Below, piece after piece: positions 18,946 to 27,093 of a DNA stretch of 64,000 nt. The notes under the pieces are model-generated. The model was not told the DNA's origin and made no database searches. It worked only from the letters and a program-made list of their open reading frames with translations. The DNA is from AP-15 sp963796155 (GTDB taxonomy: Bacteria; Pseudomonadota; Alphaproteobacteria; ATCC43930; CGMCC-115725): contig CAWCKT010000012.1 of NCBI GenBank assembly GCA_963796155.1, positions 150,552 through 214,551 of the forward strand. The letters are read 5' to 3'. Each line of letters opens with the position of its first letter. The stretch's first letter is position 1. The position numbers and the translations under genes are program-made.

Positions 18946-19932
18946 TCAGATCCGGATCACGACCTTGCCGACATGCTTGTCGGCCTCGAGGTAGGTTCCG
19001 GCGGCGGCGATCTCATCGAGTGGAAAGCAGCGGTCGATGACCGGCCGAAGCCTGCCATCGCCGAGCGCCGGCAGCAGGTCGGCGACAAATCGCTTTGCCG
19101 ATTCGGCGCGTTGCGCCGATGTGCGCAGCCGGTTGCTGACGCCGTAGAGGTGTAGCCGCCGCTCGGCGAGCCGATCGACATCGAGCACGCTCTTCGTGAC
19201 GCCGCTCATCCGGCCGATCGTCACGAACCGCCCGCCGACGGCGAGCGCATTGAGGCAGGGTTCGAGAACGTCGGCGCCGATATTGTCGACCACCATGTCG
19301 ACGCCCTGATCGCCGATCACCCGCGAGATCGCCGCGCCGAACCCTTCGCTCCCGGTGACGACGCCGGCATCGAGCCCATACGCCTTGAGCCGCTCGAGCT
19401 TCTCCGCCGAGCGAGAAGTGCCGATCACCTTGGCGCCGAGATATTTGGCCAGGAGCAGCGTCGCGACCCCGACGCCGGATGGCGCCGCCGTCACCAGCAC
19501 GGTTTCTCCGGCCCGCAGCTGGCCGCTCGCAAACAGAGCGTCGTGGACCACGACGAAGACGATCGGGACGCAAGCCGCCTCTTCCCATGACAGGAGTTCG
19601 GGAGCGGGCATTACCTCGCGGGCGTCCAAAAGGGCATATTCCGCGAACCCACCGGCACATCGGCCCATGACGCGGTCGCCGGGTTTAACGCCGGTTACGC
19701 CGGCGCCGATTTCGACCACCTCGCCGGCGGCATCGCCGCCGCCGGTGCGCGCCTCCGGCGCGGGATTACCCGGCTGAATGCGCAGAGTGTGGAGCCGCCT
19801 GAATTCCGCCCGGTTCAACGACGACGCGTGAACGCGGACCAGGACTTGACCGGCCCTTACAAGGGGTCGCTGCACATCGCGGACATCCCAGGTGCCGCCA
19901 TCCGGACCGGGGACCATGATTGCAGCCTTCAT
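18946..19932 (-). CDS. Zinc-free quinone-oxidoreductase-type MDR dehydrogenase
   Basis: This 328-residue medium-chain dehydrogenase/reductase has an N-terminal GroES-like half (VLVRVHASSLNRAEF; GDAAGEVVEIGAGV; PGDRVMG) and a Rossmann half with the NADPH motif APSGVGVATLLLAKYLGAKVIGTS. Catalytic and structural zinc ligands are lacking, as in quinone oxidoreductases and enoyl reductases. The substrate is unknown. It converges on tuf and is followed upstream by a glutathione-transferase-like gene on the same strand. Confidence 0.85.
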   Translation of the reverse strand: MKAAIMVPGPDGGTWDVRDVQRPLVRAGQVLVRVHASSLNRAEFRRLHTLRIQPGNPAPEARTGGGDAAGEVVEIGAGVTGVKPGDRVMGRCAGGFAEYALLDAREVMPAPELLSWEEAACVPIVFVVVHDALFASGQLRAGETVLVTAAPSGVGVATLLLAKYLGAKVIGTSRSAEKLERLKAYGLDAGVVTGSEGFGAAISRVIGDQGVDMVVDNIGADVLEPCLNALAVGGRFVTIGRMSGVTKSVLDVDRLAERRLHLYGVSNRLRTSAQRAESAKRFVADLLPALGDGRLRPVIDRCFPLDEIAAAGTYLEADKHVGKVVIRI

Positions 19933-20023
19933 GCTTTCCTTCCTTTGCTTGTCCCCTGGGCATCAAGAACGGGAATAATCCATAACTCGCGCTCGGATTT
20001 TGAGTGCCGTAGCAAAATCTTAC

Positions 20024-20896
20024 TCAATTTGCCGCGAGCTTGTCCTGCGTCTTGGTGTCGAAGTCGCTGGCGTCGTGGCGCTCGTGCAATTGGCTCGAGG
20101 GCTCGCCGGCGGTGCGGTTGACCATGCGGCCGCGCTTGACCGCCGGCCGCTCGAGAAGGGTGTCGGCCCAGCGCTGGACGTTCTTGTACTCGTGGACCGC
20201 CAGGAACTCGGCCGCCCCGTATTGGTTGAGCTTCGCCAGCCCGCCGTACCACGGGAAGATGGCGATGTCAGCGATCGTGTAGGCATCGCCGGCCACATAT
20301 TCGCTCTCCGCGAGCCGGCGGTCGAGCACATCGAGGAGGCGCTTTGTTTCCATGGCGAAGCGGTCGATCGCATATTCGATCTTGACCGGCGCATAGGCGT
20401 AGAAGTGGCCGAAACCGCCGCCGATGTAGGGAGTGCTGCCCATCTGCCAGAACAGCCACGACAGGCATTCGGCGCGTGCGCTGGTCTCGGTCGGCAGGAA
20501 CTCGCCGAACTTCTCGGCCAGGTACATAAGGATGGCACCGGTCTCGAAGACCCGGATCGGCTTGGGACCGCTGCGGTCCACCAGCGCCGGGATCTTGGAG
20601 TTCGGGTTGATCGCCACAAAACCGCTGCCGAACTGATCCCCGTTGCCGATCCGGATCAGCCAGGCATCGTATTCGGCCCCCTTATGGCCGCGGGCGAGCA
20701 GCTCTTCGAGCATGACCGTGACCTTGACGCCGTTTGGCGTGCCCTGCGAGTAGAGCTGCAAGGGGTGGCGGCCGACCGGCAGGTCCTTCTCGTGGGTGGC
20801 ACCGGCGATCGGCCGGTTGATGTTCTCGAACCTGCCGCCGCTCGGCTTTGTCCACGTCCAGACCTTGGGAGGCGTGTAATCGGGGGTGTCGGTCAT
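20024..20896 (-). CDS. yghU: YghU-type glutathione transferase/disulfide-bond oxidoreductase
   Basis: The 290-residue product is collinear with E. coli YghU: PPKVWTWTKPSGG, NINRPIAG.THEKDLPVG, LQLYSQGTPNGVKVTVMLEE, NPNSKIPAL, the GGGFGHFY segment and the ending QLHERHDASDF. Family members are nu-class GST-fold proteins with disulfide-bond reductase and peroxidase activity that bind two glutathiones. The start at 20896 (MTDTP) matches YghU; the frame is open 16 codons further upstream. Confidence 0.9.
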   Translation of the reverse strand: MTDTPDYTPPKVWTWTKPSGGRFENINRPIAGATHEKDLPVGRHPLQLYSQGTPNGVKVTVMLEELLARGHKGAEYDAWLIRIGNGDQFGSGFVAINPNSKIPALVDRSGPKPIRVFETGAILMYLAEKFGEFLPTETSARAECLSWLFWQMGSTPYIGGGFGHFYAYAPVKIEYAIDRFAMETKRLLDVLDRRLAESEYVAGDAYTIADIAIFPWYGGLAKLNQYGAAEFLAVHEYKNVQRWADTLLERPAVKRGRMVNRTAGEPSSQLHERHDASDFDTKTQDKLAAN

Positions 20897-21103
20897 TCCT
20901 GAAGCTCCAAGCATGTTGTCGGCGCTGCGGACCGGATGCGCCATCGCCGCAGCTTACACGATCAGTGGGCCGTCGGGCACGCGCCGCAAAGCGTGGCGCA
21001 GGCACCTTTTACGCGCCGCTCATTCGCCCATCTGCAGCATCGCCCAGATCCGGCCCGCCGAAGAGCCGCGAGCCAGGTTTATCACCGGCAATCGTTCCTT
21101 TGG

Positions 21104-21421
21104 TCACGCCTGCATCTTCACGTCGCTGATCTGAAGCGTCGGCTGGATGTCGGTGTAGTTGGGAATGTCGGCCATGATCGCCGCGGCTTGGGGACCGAAT
21201 GCCGTCTGAAAGGCCTCTACCGAATCGAAATATAGATGGCCCATCGCAATAAAGGCGGGCCGTGATCCCTGGGTCGCGCCGGCAATGCCCTGCTCGACCG
21301 CCGCACCTTTGCACGCCGCCCCCAGCTTCTGGCGAACCATCGGCATGTGGCTGTTGCAGTAGTAATCCATATTGAATTTGCTGCCTTCCTGATTGGGATA
21401 GAACACGCTCACCTTGATCAT
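21104..21421 (-). CDS. EthD-family protein
   Basis: This 105-residue ferredoxin-like dimeric alpha/beta barrel protein begins MIKVSVFYPNQEG and carries FNMDYYCNSHMPMVRQKLG, the conserved Y..xHxP pattern of EthD proteins. Some of these assist ether or aromatic degradation, while most are uncharacterised. The gap to the maleate-isomerase-like gene upstream on the same strand is only 13 bases, so the two are probably one operon. Confidence 0.8.
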   Translation of the reverse strand: MIKVSVFYPNQEGSKFNMDYYCNSHMPMVRQKLGAACKGAAVEQGIAGATQGSRPAFIAMGHLYFDSVEAFQTAFGPQAAAIMADIPNYTDIQPTLQISDVKMQA

Positions 21422-21434
21422 CTCGACCTCCTTT

Positions 21435-22160
21435 TCACCTCATGGTCAGCAAACGCCCATAGCCGGCGAGCGGCTGGCCGACGCCGGCCACGCGAAGCGC
21501 ATGCCACATCATGGCCGAGGCGCTCGAAAAGACGGGCTTGCCAAGGTCCAGTTCGAGCGGCTCCAATACGGCCACCGTCGGCATTCCGGTGCCGCTGAGA
21601 AACACCGCCTCGGCATCCTCTGCATCGACCGACCGGGCGAGCGCGTAGGCATGTTCGGCGGTCGTGTCGTAGATGTTCTCGACACCCTTCAGATTGTCGA
21701 ACTTCACGACCTCAAATCCGTAGGCTTCGAGATGGGCCTTGCCCTGCAGTGTAACCTCCGCCGAATACGGCGTGCCTAACGCCAGCTTGCGGATATCGAG
21801 CCGCTCCAGCGCACTGACCACCGAACCGAACGCGGAGACGACACGCGTGCCGGTGGACCGCTCGAGCCGGGTGAGCAGGTCCGCTTCGCCGCTACGGCCG
21901 AGGTGATAGCTCGTCGCCGTATGTGCCACGACGATGACATCGGGTTTGACCATCGCCAGAAGCTCGATGCCACTGTCGATATTCTCGACCATTGAGCGGT
22001 TGCGCTCGGCCTGCCCGGAGAGCGAGCCGGGCGTGCCGCGCGCGACCATCCGGTGGAAATGCAGCGAGACGCCGGCCGGCGCCAAGGCGATCATTTCCGT
22101 CTCCACGGTCGGGTTTCCCGGCGGAACCAGAAATCCCAGCCTCGCTCTCCAGCCGATCAT
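21435..22160 (-). CDS. Asp/Glu racemase-superfamily protein (maleate isomerase/arylmalonate decarboxylase-like), cysteine-free
   Basis: The product has 241 residues from ATG 22160 (MIGWRARLGFLVPPGNP); the frame is open 19 codons further. Motifs of the maleate isomerase/AMDase branch are PPGNPTVETE, AHTATSYHLG, AFGSVVSALE, TPYSAEVT and FLSGTGMPTVAVLE, with MMWHALR near the end. Characterised members use one or two catalytic cysteines, but this protein has no cysteine. Thr or Ser occupies both expected positions (HTATS, SGTGM). It may therefore be a binding protein or use other chemistry. It is next to EthD and divergent from nitrile hydratase. Confidence 0.75.
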   Translation of the reverse strand: MIGWRARLGFLVPPGNPTVETEMIALAPAGVSLHFHRMVARGTPGSLSGQAERNRSMVENIDSGIELLAMVKPDVIVVAHTATSYHLGRSGEADLLTRLERSTGTRVVSAFGSVVSALERLDIRKLALGTPYSAEVTLQGKAHLEAYGFEVVKFDNLKGVENIYDTTAEHAYALARSVDAEDAEAVFLSGTGMPTVAVLEPLELDLGKPVFSSASAMMWHALRVAGVGQPLAGYGRLLTMR

Positions 22161-22294
22161 CGCCCCGCGCTCCTGCCCCGTGACCTGCCGAAGGATGGTA
22201 GCCGTAGGCTCACCCAAAAGCTATGCGTCGACGCGCTGTTGAAGCCGGCGGCGGGCTGTGCGAGCCTGCACGACCGGCTACGAAAGGTTCCGCT

Positions 22295-22942
22295 ATGCCC
22301 GCAAACGGCCCCCAAACTCACGAGCATCCGCACGGCTCGGAGCTGTCCGAGATGCAGCTCAGGGTGCGCGCGCTCGAAACGATCCTGACCGAGAAGGGCT
22401 ATGTCGATCCGGCTGCACTGGATCGGATCGTCGAGAATGTCGAGACCAGGATCGGCCCGCATATCGGCGCCCGCGTCGTCGCTCGCGCCTGGGTCGATCC
22501 GGAATTCAAGCGGCGGCTACTGGCCGACGCGACCGAGGCGGTCAACTCGCTGGCCGGGTTCAACCCCGTCGGGGCACATCTGATCGCAGTCGAAAACACG
22601 TTGCAGACCCATAACCTTGTAGTTTGTACCTTGTGCTCATGCTATCCCTGGGATGTGTTGGGCCTGCCGCCCGTGTGGTACAAATCGGCACCCTATCGCT
22701 CGCGCACCGTGATCGACCCCAAGGGAGTGCTCGCCGATTTTGGCGTCAGCTTGCCGGCCGGCACGGATATTCGGATCTGGGATTCAACCGCCGAAACGCG
22801 CTTCCTGGTCGTGCCGATGCGGCCCGCCGGCACCGAGGGGTGGAGCGAGGAGGCGCTGGCGGCACTGGTCACCCGCGACAGCATGGTCGGCACCGGCCTT
22901 CCGAAATCGTCCGAGGGATCTGGGTCGGAGGCTGCACGGTGA
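22295..22942 (+). CDS. nthA: Nitrile hydratase alpha subunit
   Basis: The 215-residue product carries the metal-binding motif C111-T-L-C-S-C116 (VCTLCSCYPWD), in which two cysteines become oxidised. Thr after the first Cys points to the cobalt type. Helical N-terminus (LRVRALETILTEKGYVDPAAL) and FGVSLPAGTDIRIWDSTAE are typical. It hydrates nitriles to amides with the beta subunit. ATG 22295 has AAAGG upstream. Its stop overlaps the GTG start of the beta gene (GTGA), giving translational coupling. Confidence 0.94.
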   Translation: MPANGPQTHEHPHGSELSEMQLRVRALETILTEKGYVDPAALDRIVENVETRIGPHIGARVVARAWVDPEFKRRLLADATEAVNSLAGFNPVGAHLIAVENTLQTHNLVVCTLCSCYPWDVLGLPPVWYKSAPYRSRTVIDPKGVLADFGVSLPAGTDIRIWDSTAETRFLVVPMRPAGTEGWSEEALAALVTRDSMVGTGLPKSSEGSGSEAAR

Positions 22943-23598
22943 CCAACTCGATCCACGACATGGGCGGCATGCACGGCTTTGGCCCGGTCGTGCCCGAGCC
23001 TGACGAGCCGGTGTTCCACGCCGATTGGGAGAAGCGCGTCTATGCGTTGCAACGCGCCATGGGCGCCACCGGACTATGGACGATCGACGGCGGCCGCGCC
23101 GCGCTCGAAAACCTGCCGCCGATCGCCTACCTTGATGCGTCTTACTACAAGCGCTGGTTTTTGGGGCTCGAGCGGCGCGTCGTGACTCATGGCCTCGTCG
23201 GCCAAGACGAGATCGCCGCCGGCCACTCGCTGCGGCCGGGGATCAGGCTGAACCGCAAGATGACCCTCGGGGATGCTATGAAGCCGCCGCTAAGGGGTAA
23301 TTTCGAGCGGCCGCCGGCCTTTCCGGAGCGCTTCAAGGTCGGCGATGTAGTGCGCACCCGGAACATTAACCCGATGACCCACACCCGTTTGCCGCGCTAT
23401 GCCCGCGGCAAGCTCGGCACCGTTGCGGCCGTTCGCGGCTGCCATGTCTACCCGGATTCTGCAGCACTCGGCTCAGGCGACAACCCGCAATGGCTCTACA
23501 CGGTTGTCTTTGCCGGCCGCGAGTTGTGGGGGGAGGAGGCCGACCCGTCGATCAAGGTGTCGATCGAGGCCTTTGAGCCCTACCTCTCACCGGCATGA
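22939..23598 (+). CDS. nthB: Nitrile hydratase beta subunit
   Basis: The 219-residue product starts at GTG 22939 with the diagnostic IHDMGGMHGFGPV. It continues with LPPIAYLDASYYKRW and the SH3-like C-terminal half containing FKVGDVVRTRNINP, HTRLPRYARGKLGTV and LYTVVFAGRELWG. It forms the active-site interface with the alpha subunit. The start overlaps nthA by 4 bases, and the stop overlaps the accessory gene start (ATGA). Longer upstream frames are alternative readings of nthA and are not used. Confidence 0.94.
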   Translation: MTNSIHDMGGMHGFGPVVPEPDEPVFHADWEKRVYALQRAMGATGLWTIDGGRAALENLPPIAYLDASYYKRWFLGLERRVVTHGLVGQDEIAAGHSLRPGIRLNRKMTLGDAMKPPLRGNFERPPAFPERFKVGDVVRTRNINPMTHTRLPRYARGKLGTVAAVRGCHVYPDSAALGSGDNPQWLYTVVFAGRELWGEEADPSIKVSIEAFEPYLSPA

Positions 23599-23966
23599 GC
23601 ATCGACCACGCCATCGCGGCGGTGCCGGGCATCCCGCGCGGTGTCGAGGGCCCGGTGTTCCGCGAGCCCTGGGAGGCCCAGGCCTTTGCCATGGTGCTGG
23701 CCTTGCACGAGCGCGGCCTTTTCGGCTGGAGCGAATGGACCGCGGTGCTGGGCGACGAAATCAAGCGGGCGCAGGCCAGCGGCGATCCCGACACCGGCGA
23801 AACCTATTACCGGCACTGGCTCGCCGCCCTCGAGCGCATCGTCGCCGAAAAGGGCGTGACCGACGCTGCGGCTTTGGCGCGATATCGCGACGCCTGGGAC
23901 CACGCCGCCGAGCGCACGCCGCACGGCGCCCCGATTGTCCTGCAGACCGACGATTTCGTCCCTTAG
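23595..23966 (+). CDS. Nitrile hydratase accessory protein (NHase activator, beta-like)
   Basis: The 123-residue product resembles the N-terminal half of nitrile hydratase beta (FREPWEAQAFAMVLALHERGLFGWSEW; YYRHWLAALERIV). These small proteins deliver cobalt and exchange subunits during NHase maturation (the role of NhlE/P14K). The start codon overlaps the nthB stop. The stop TAG overlaps the converging TAA of the TauE gene by 4 bases. Confidence 0.88.
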   Translation: MSIDHAIAAVPGIPRGVEGPVFREPWEAQAFAMVLALHERGLFGWSEWTAVLGDEIKRAQASGDPDTGETYYRHWLAALERIVAEKGVTDAAALARYRDAWDHAAERTPHGAPIVLQTDDFVP

Positions 23967-24799
23967 GATCCGGGCGCGATCAGGCTGGCAAGGAAGCGCA
24001 GCGACGCAATAAGGAGAAACAGTCCGAGCCCGATTTCGAGCCGACGCCGTGGCAGAGCATGCGCTAAGCGCGCTCCAAACGGAGCGATATAGCTTGAGAT
24101 CGGTGCAATCAGGACGACGCCGATCACCGAGACGAAGCCGATCGAAAGCGGCGGCAGCGCGGCCTGATGTGGCAGGCCCGCCAGCACGTAACCGAGCGTG
24201 CCGGCGATCGTGATCGGGACCCCGAGCCCCGCGGAGGTCGCTACCGCATTGTGGATCGGTTTGCCGTAGAGCATCAGCACCATCGTGGCGAGGGAGCCGC
24301 CACTGATCCCCATCAGCGAGGAGGCCAGCCCGACCAGGAAGCTCCAGGCAGACATCGCGAGCCGGCCCGGCAGATGGTTGGCCAACACCCAATCCTCGCG
24401 ACCCACGAGCAGCTTCGCGGCGATGATCCCGGCGATTAGCACAAAGGCAAGTTTGAGCATGCCGCCAGGGGCGAGCGCTGCGGCAACGGCCCCGACCGCT
24501 ACTCCGGCCACGGCCGGCGGCACCCAGACGCGCAGCACCTGGGGGATCACCAGCCCCTTGGCGCGGTGCGTCCGATAGGACCGCACGGTGGTTGGAACGA
24601 TGATGGCCAGCGATGTCCCAACGCAGAGCTGCATGCGCACCGCCGCGGGGACGTCGAGAATCCGGAAGACCTCGAACAGCACGGGAACGATGACGATGCC
24701 GCCGCCAATGCCGAAGAGCCCGGCGAGCAGCCCGGTGACGACGCCCGCGCCGATGACGGCAGCCCCCAGCCACGCCAACTCGGCGAAGGGTACTCCCAA
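23963..24799 (-). CDS. TauE/SafE-family membrane permease
   Basis: The 278-residue product has about eight hydrophobic helices and two family repeats with GxGGG and GISGGS motifs (LAGLFGIGGGIVIVP; LMGISGGSLATM). Members export sulfonates, sulfite or organic anions. The linked genes suggest a carboxylate or amide metabolite, but this is inference. It lies 7 bases downstream of the cysteine hydrolase and is likely co-transcribed with it. Confidence 0.87.
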   Translation of the reverse strand: MGVPFAELAWLGAAVIGAGVVTGLLAGLFGIGGGIVIVPVLFEVFRILDVPAAVRMQLCVGTSLAIIVPTTVRSYRTHRAKGLVIPQVLRVWVPPAVAGVAVGAVAAALAPGGMLKLAFVLIAGIIAAKLLVGREDWVLANHLPGRLAMSAWSFLVGLASSLMGISGGSLATMVLMLYGKPIHNAVATSAGLGVPITIAGTLGYVLAGLPHQAALPPLSIGFVSVIGVVLIAPISSYIAPFGARLAHALPRRRLEIGLGLFLLIASLRFLASLIAPGS

Positions 24800-24806
24800 C
24801 TGGGCT

Positions 24807-25574
24807 CTATTCGGCGGCCGCTCTGATCAATGATGCGGAGCCATCGCTGCCCGCCGGCAGATCGAACAGTCCGGCGGGAAGCTGCCGGAAATAGGCGAGG
24901 ATTTCGGCGGTTGGGACGACGTCGGCGTATTTGGCGTGCATGTCGCATAGGCTGACCGCGTGGCTCGCCTCGCTGCGGTCGAAGCAGCCTTCTTCCGCCA
25001 GGGTGACACGGTAGTTGAGGCTGAACGCGTCGACCACGGTGGCGCGCACGCAGCCCGAGGTCGTCGTGCCGACGACGATCACGCTGTCGCAGCCGAGCAA
25101 TGTCAGATAGGAGGCGAGGTTGGTGCCGAAGAAACCCGACGGCTTCTGCTTCTTGACCACGATGTCCTTCGGGCCTGGGGCGATCATCGCGACGATCTCG
25201 TTGCCGTCGACGCCGCCGGGAGAGCCGCCCGCCTCGTCGCCGCGCCTGCTCTTCCAGCGCCAGCTGCCGGCGTCCCAGTTGTCCGGACGCCGCTCGCCGG
25301 TGGTGTAGATGACCGGCAGCCCCCTGGCGCGGGCGGCGTCGATCAGCGCCTTGATGTATTCGAGCGCCACCCACGCCTCCGCCCCGCAGGAGGTGCGCCA
25401 GCGCTTGATCAACTCGAGGATGGGTTCCGGCCGCTCGCCGCAGAACGCCCAATTGACGTCGATGACAAGCAATGCGGGGCGCTTGCCAAACCCGGCGCGG
25501 GCGCCGAACCCGCCGGCGGCGAAGACCGCCTTGTCGCGCTCGGTCAGAAACTTGTTCCAGATCGGCTCGCTCAT
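24807..25574 (-). CDS. Isochorismatase-family cysteine amidohydrolase
   Basis: The 255-residue product shows the Asp-Lys-Cys triad in LVIDVN, VVKKQKPSGFFGT and GTTTSGCVRAT. The N-terminal extension and GEATASH-like segment place it near N-carbamoylsarcosine amidase and maleamate amidase rather than isochorismatase proper. It likely hydrolyses an amide to acid and ammonia, which would fit amides made by the nitrile hydratase nearby. The preferred substrate is unproven. Confidence 0.83.
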   Translation of the reverse strand: MSEPIWNKFLTERDKAVFAAGGFGARAGFGKRPALLVIDVNWAFCGERPEPILELIKRWRTSCGAEAWVALEYIKALIDAARARGLPVIYTTGERRPDNWDAGSWRWKSRRGDEAGGSPGGVDGNEIVAMIAPGPKDIVVKKQKPSGFFGTNLASYLTLLGCDSVIVVGTTTSGCVRATVVDAFSLNYRVTLAEEGCFDRSEASHAVSLCDMHAKYADVVPTAEILAYFRQLPAGLFDLPAGSDGSASLIRAAAE

Positions 25575-25601
25575 CGAGATTGCTCCTTGTCGCTCATGCC
25601 A

Positions 25602-26345
25602 TCATTCGGCCGGGCGGGTCAGCAGATGGCCGCAGCCGGCCTTGTTCGCCCAATATTCCCAGGCCCGCCATGTCTCGGGCGAGTACGGGCTGTAGCCGCG
25701 GTTGCGAGCATCGATTTCGCCCTGTGACAGGTACTTGATCGCCCCTCCGAGCTGCTTTGCCCGCAGCAGCGCGCGGGCATTGCGCGGCAGATAGACCGAG
25801 ATCCGCACGACCTCGATCAGCGACCGGCCGGCCGAGGCAAAACCGTGGCCGCGCATCAACGCCACGTTGTTGGCGCCCAGGCACTTCGCGAGGTCGCGGC
25901 CCTGCGCCATGTTGGTCACGAGCAGGTTGGTGTCTCCGAAACTCTGGGCGATGTCCCAGACCGGCACTTCGGCTCCAATAAAGCTTCCCGCGTGGATCAC
26001 CGGCCGCAGCTTCGTCGCGTCGGCGATGCCGAAGGGCAGCGTGTCCTCGGCATGCGCGTGCACCACCGCCATGACGTCCGGGCGCGCCTCGAAAATTGCC
26101 GCGTGAATGAACCGCTCGAGATATAGCGGGCGTTTTTCGTCGCGCACCGGCTGCCCGTCGAGACCGAGCTCGACGATGTCCTCGACGCCGACCAGATCCG
26201 GGGCGACCGAGCGGGCGATCAGAAAATGGTTCGGATTATCCGGGTGTCGGATGCTGACATGGCCGTAGGCGTCCACCACCTCCTCCTTGGCGAGGATGCG
26301 GTTGGCGATCACCAGATCCTGGATGACTGCGTCGAGGCTGCTCAT
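25602..26345 (-). CDS. Class II aldolase/adducin-family protein
   Basis: The 247-residue product belongs to the fuculose-1-phosphate aldolase fold, with zinc ligands in VVHAHAED and LMRGHGFA, and the N-terminal DAYGHVSIRHPDN. Members are aldolases, epimerases and decarboxylases (for example of hydroxy-aromatic or hydroxy-acid substrates). The start MSSLDAVI at 26345 has GAGGA 8 bases upstream; the frame is open 15 codons further into the yedK gene. It is next to the cysteine hydrolase gene on the same strand with a 27-base gap. Confidence 0.83.
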   Translation of the reverse strand: MSSLDAVIQDLVIANRILAKEEVVDAYGHVSIRHPDNPNHFLIARSVAPDLVGVEDIVELGLDGQPVRDEKRPLYLERFIHAAIFEARPDVMAVVHAHAEDTLPFGIADATKLRPVIHAGSFIGAEVPVWDIAQSFGDTNLLVTNMAQGRDLAKCLGANNVALMRGHGFASAGRSLIEVVRISVYLPRNARALLRAKQLGGAIKYLSQGEIDARNRGYSPYSPETWRAWEYWANKAGCGHLLTRPAE

Positions 26346-26355
26346 GGCCACTTCC

Positions 26356-27012
26356 TCAGCCTGTCGCGGGCTGCAGCAGGGAAACGTCATCGTTCTTGAG
26401 GCTGTTCACGCGATCGCCGACCGCGGTAATCGTCAGGCCGGCGGCATACGGCAAGAGCAACCTCTTCGCAGCGGCGGCCGGAGCGGTAAGCCAGCGCTGG
26501 TAGTCGGCCGGTGCGATGATCACCGGCATGCGATCGTGCACCTCGCTGACGAGTTTGCTCGCTCGCGTCGTGACGATCGTGAACGTCTCGACCGGCTCAC
26601 CGTCCTCCGGCGCCCATCTCGCCCAAAGTCCGGCGAAGGCGATCAGCGCTCCATGGCGGAGCGCTATCTTGTACGGCTGCTTTCGCGTGCCCTTTGCCTG
26701 CCACTCGTAAAAGCCGTTCGCCGGTACCAGACAGCGCTGCCCCTCGAAGGCGGTCCGATAGGCCGGCTTCTCCTCGAATGTTTCGGCGGGGGCATTGATC
26801 ATCCCGGCGCCGGGCGAGAGATCGCGCGACCAGGAAGGCACCAGGCCCCAGCGCGCGATGTGGAGCGCCCGGCCGGTCTCGTCTGCGATCACGATCGGCG
26901 CGGATTGCATCGGCGCGATGTTGTAGCGCGGGACGAGCTCGGGCAGCTTTTCGAGCTTGAACTGCCTTCTGATTTCCGCCGGCGAGGCGGTGAGATAGAA
27001 GCGCCCGCACAT
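26356..27012 (-). CDS. yedK: SRAP-domain protein (YedK/HMCES), abasic-site shield
   Basis: The 218-residue product has catalytic Cys2 (MCGRFYLT), YNIAPMQSAP, WGLVPSW, INAPAETFEEKPAY, the GFYEW glutamate motif and HDRMPVI with the conserved His. SRAP proteins cross-link to abasic sites in single-stranded DNA and protect them. It is one of two copies in the window; the other is at 43985-44674. Confidence 0.92.
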   Translation of the reverse strand: MCGRFYLTASPAEIRRQFKLEKLPELVPRYNIAPMQSAPIVIADETGRALHIARWGLVPSWSRDLSPGAGMINAPAETFEEKPAYRTAFEGQRCLVPANGFYEWQAKGTRKQPYKIALRHGALIAFAGLWARWAPEDGEPVETFTIVTTRASKLVSEVHDRMPVIIAPADYQRWLTAPAAAAKRLLLPYAAGLTITAVGDRVNSLKNDDVSLLQPATG

Positions 27013-27093
27013 GGTGGTAGTATAGCATCGTGCGTTAACGAGGGCGCGGGATTCCGGTAAGCTCTCGCCGCATATTACTCGAGGAGGACGGAG

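Noticed and set aside
22624..22938. Upstream extension of the nitrile hydratase beta frame
   Set aside because: It overlaps nthA in another frame; the GTG at 22939 gives the exact family N-terminus IHDMGGMHGFGP.
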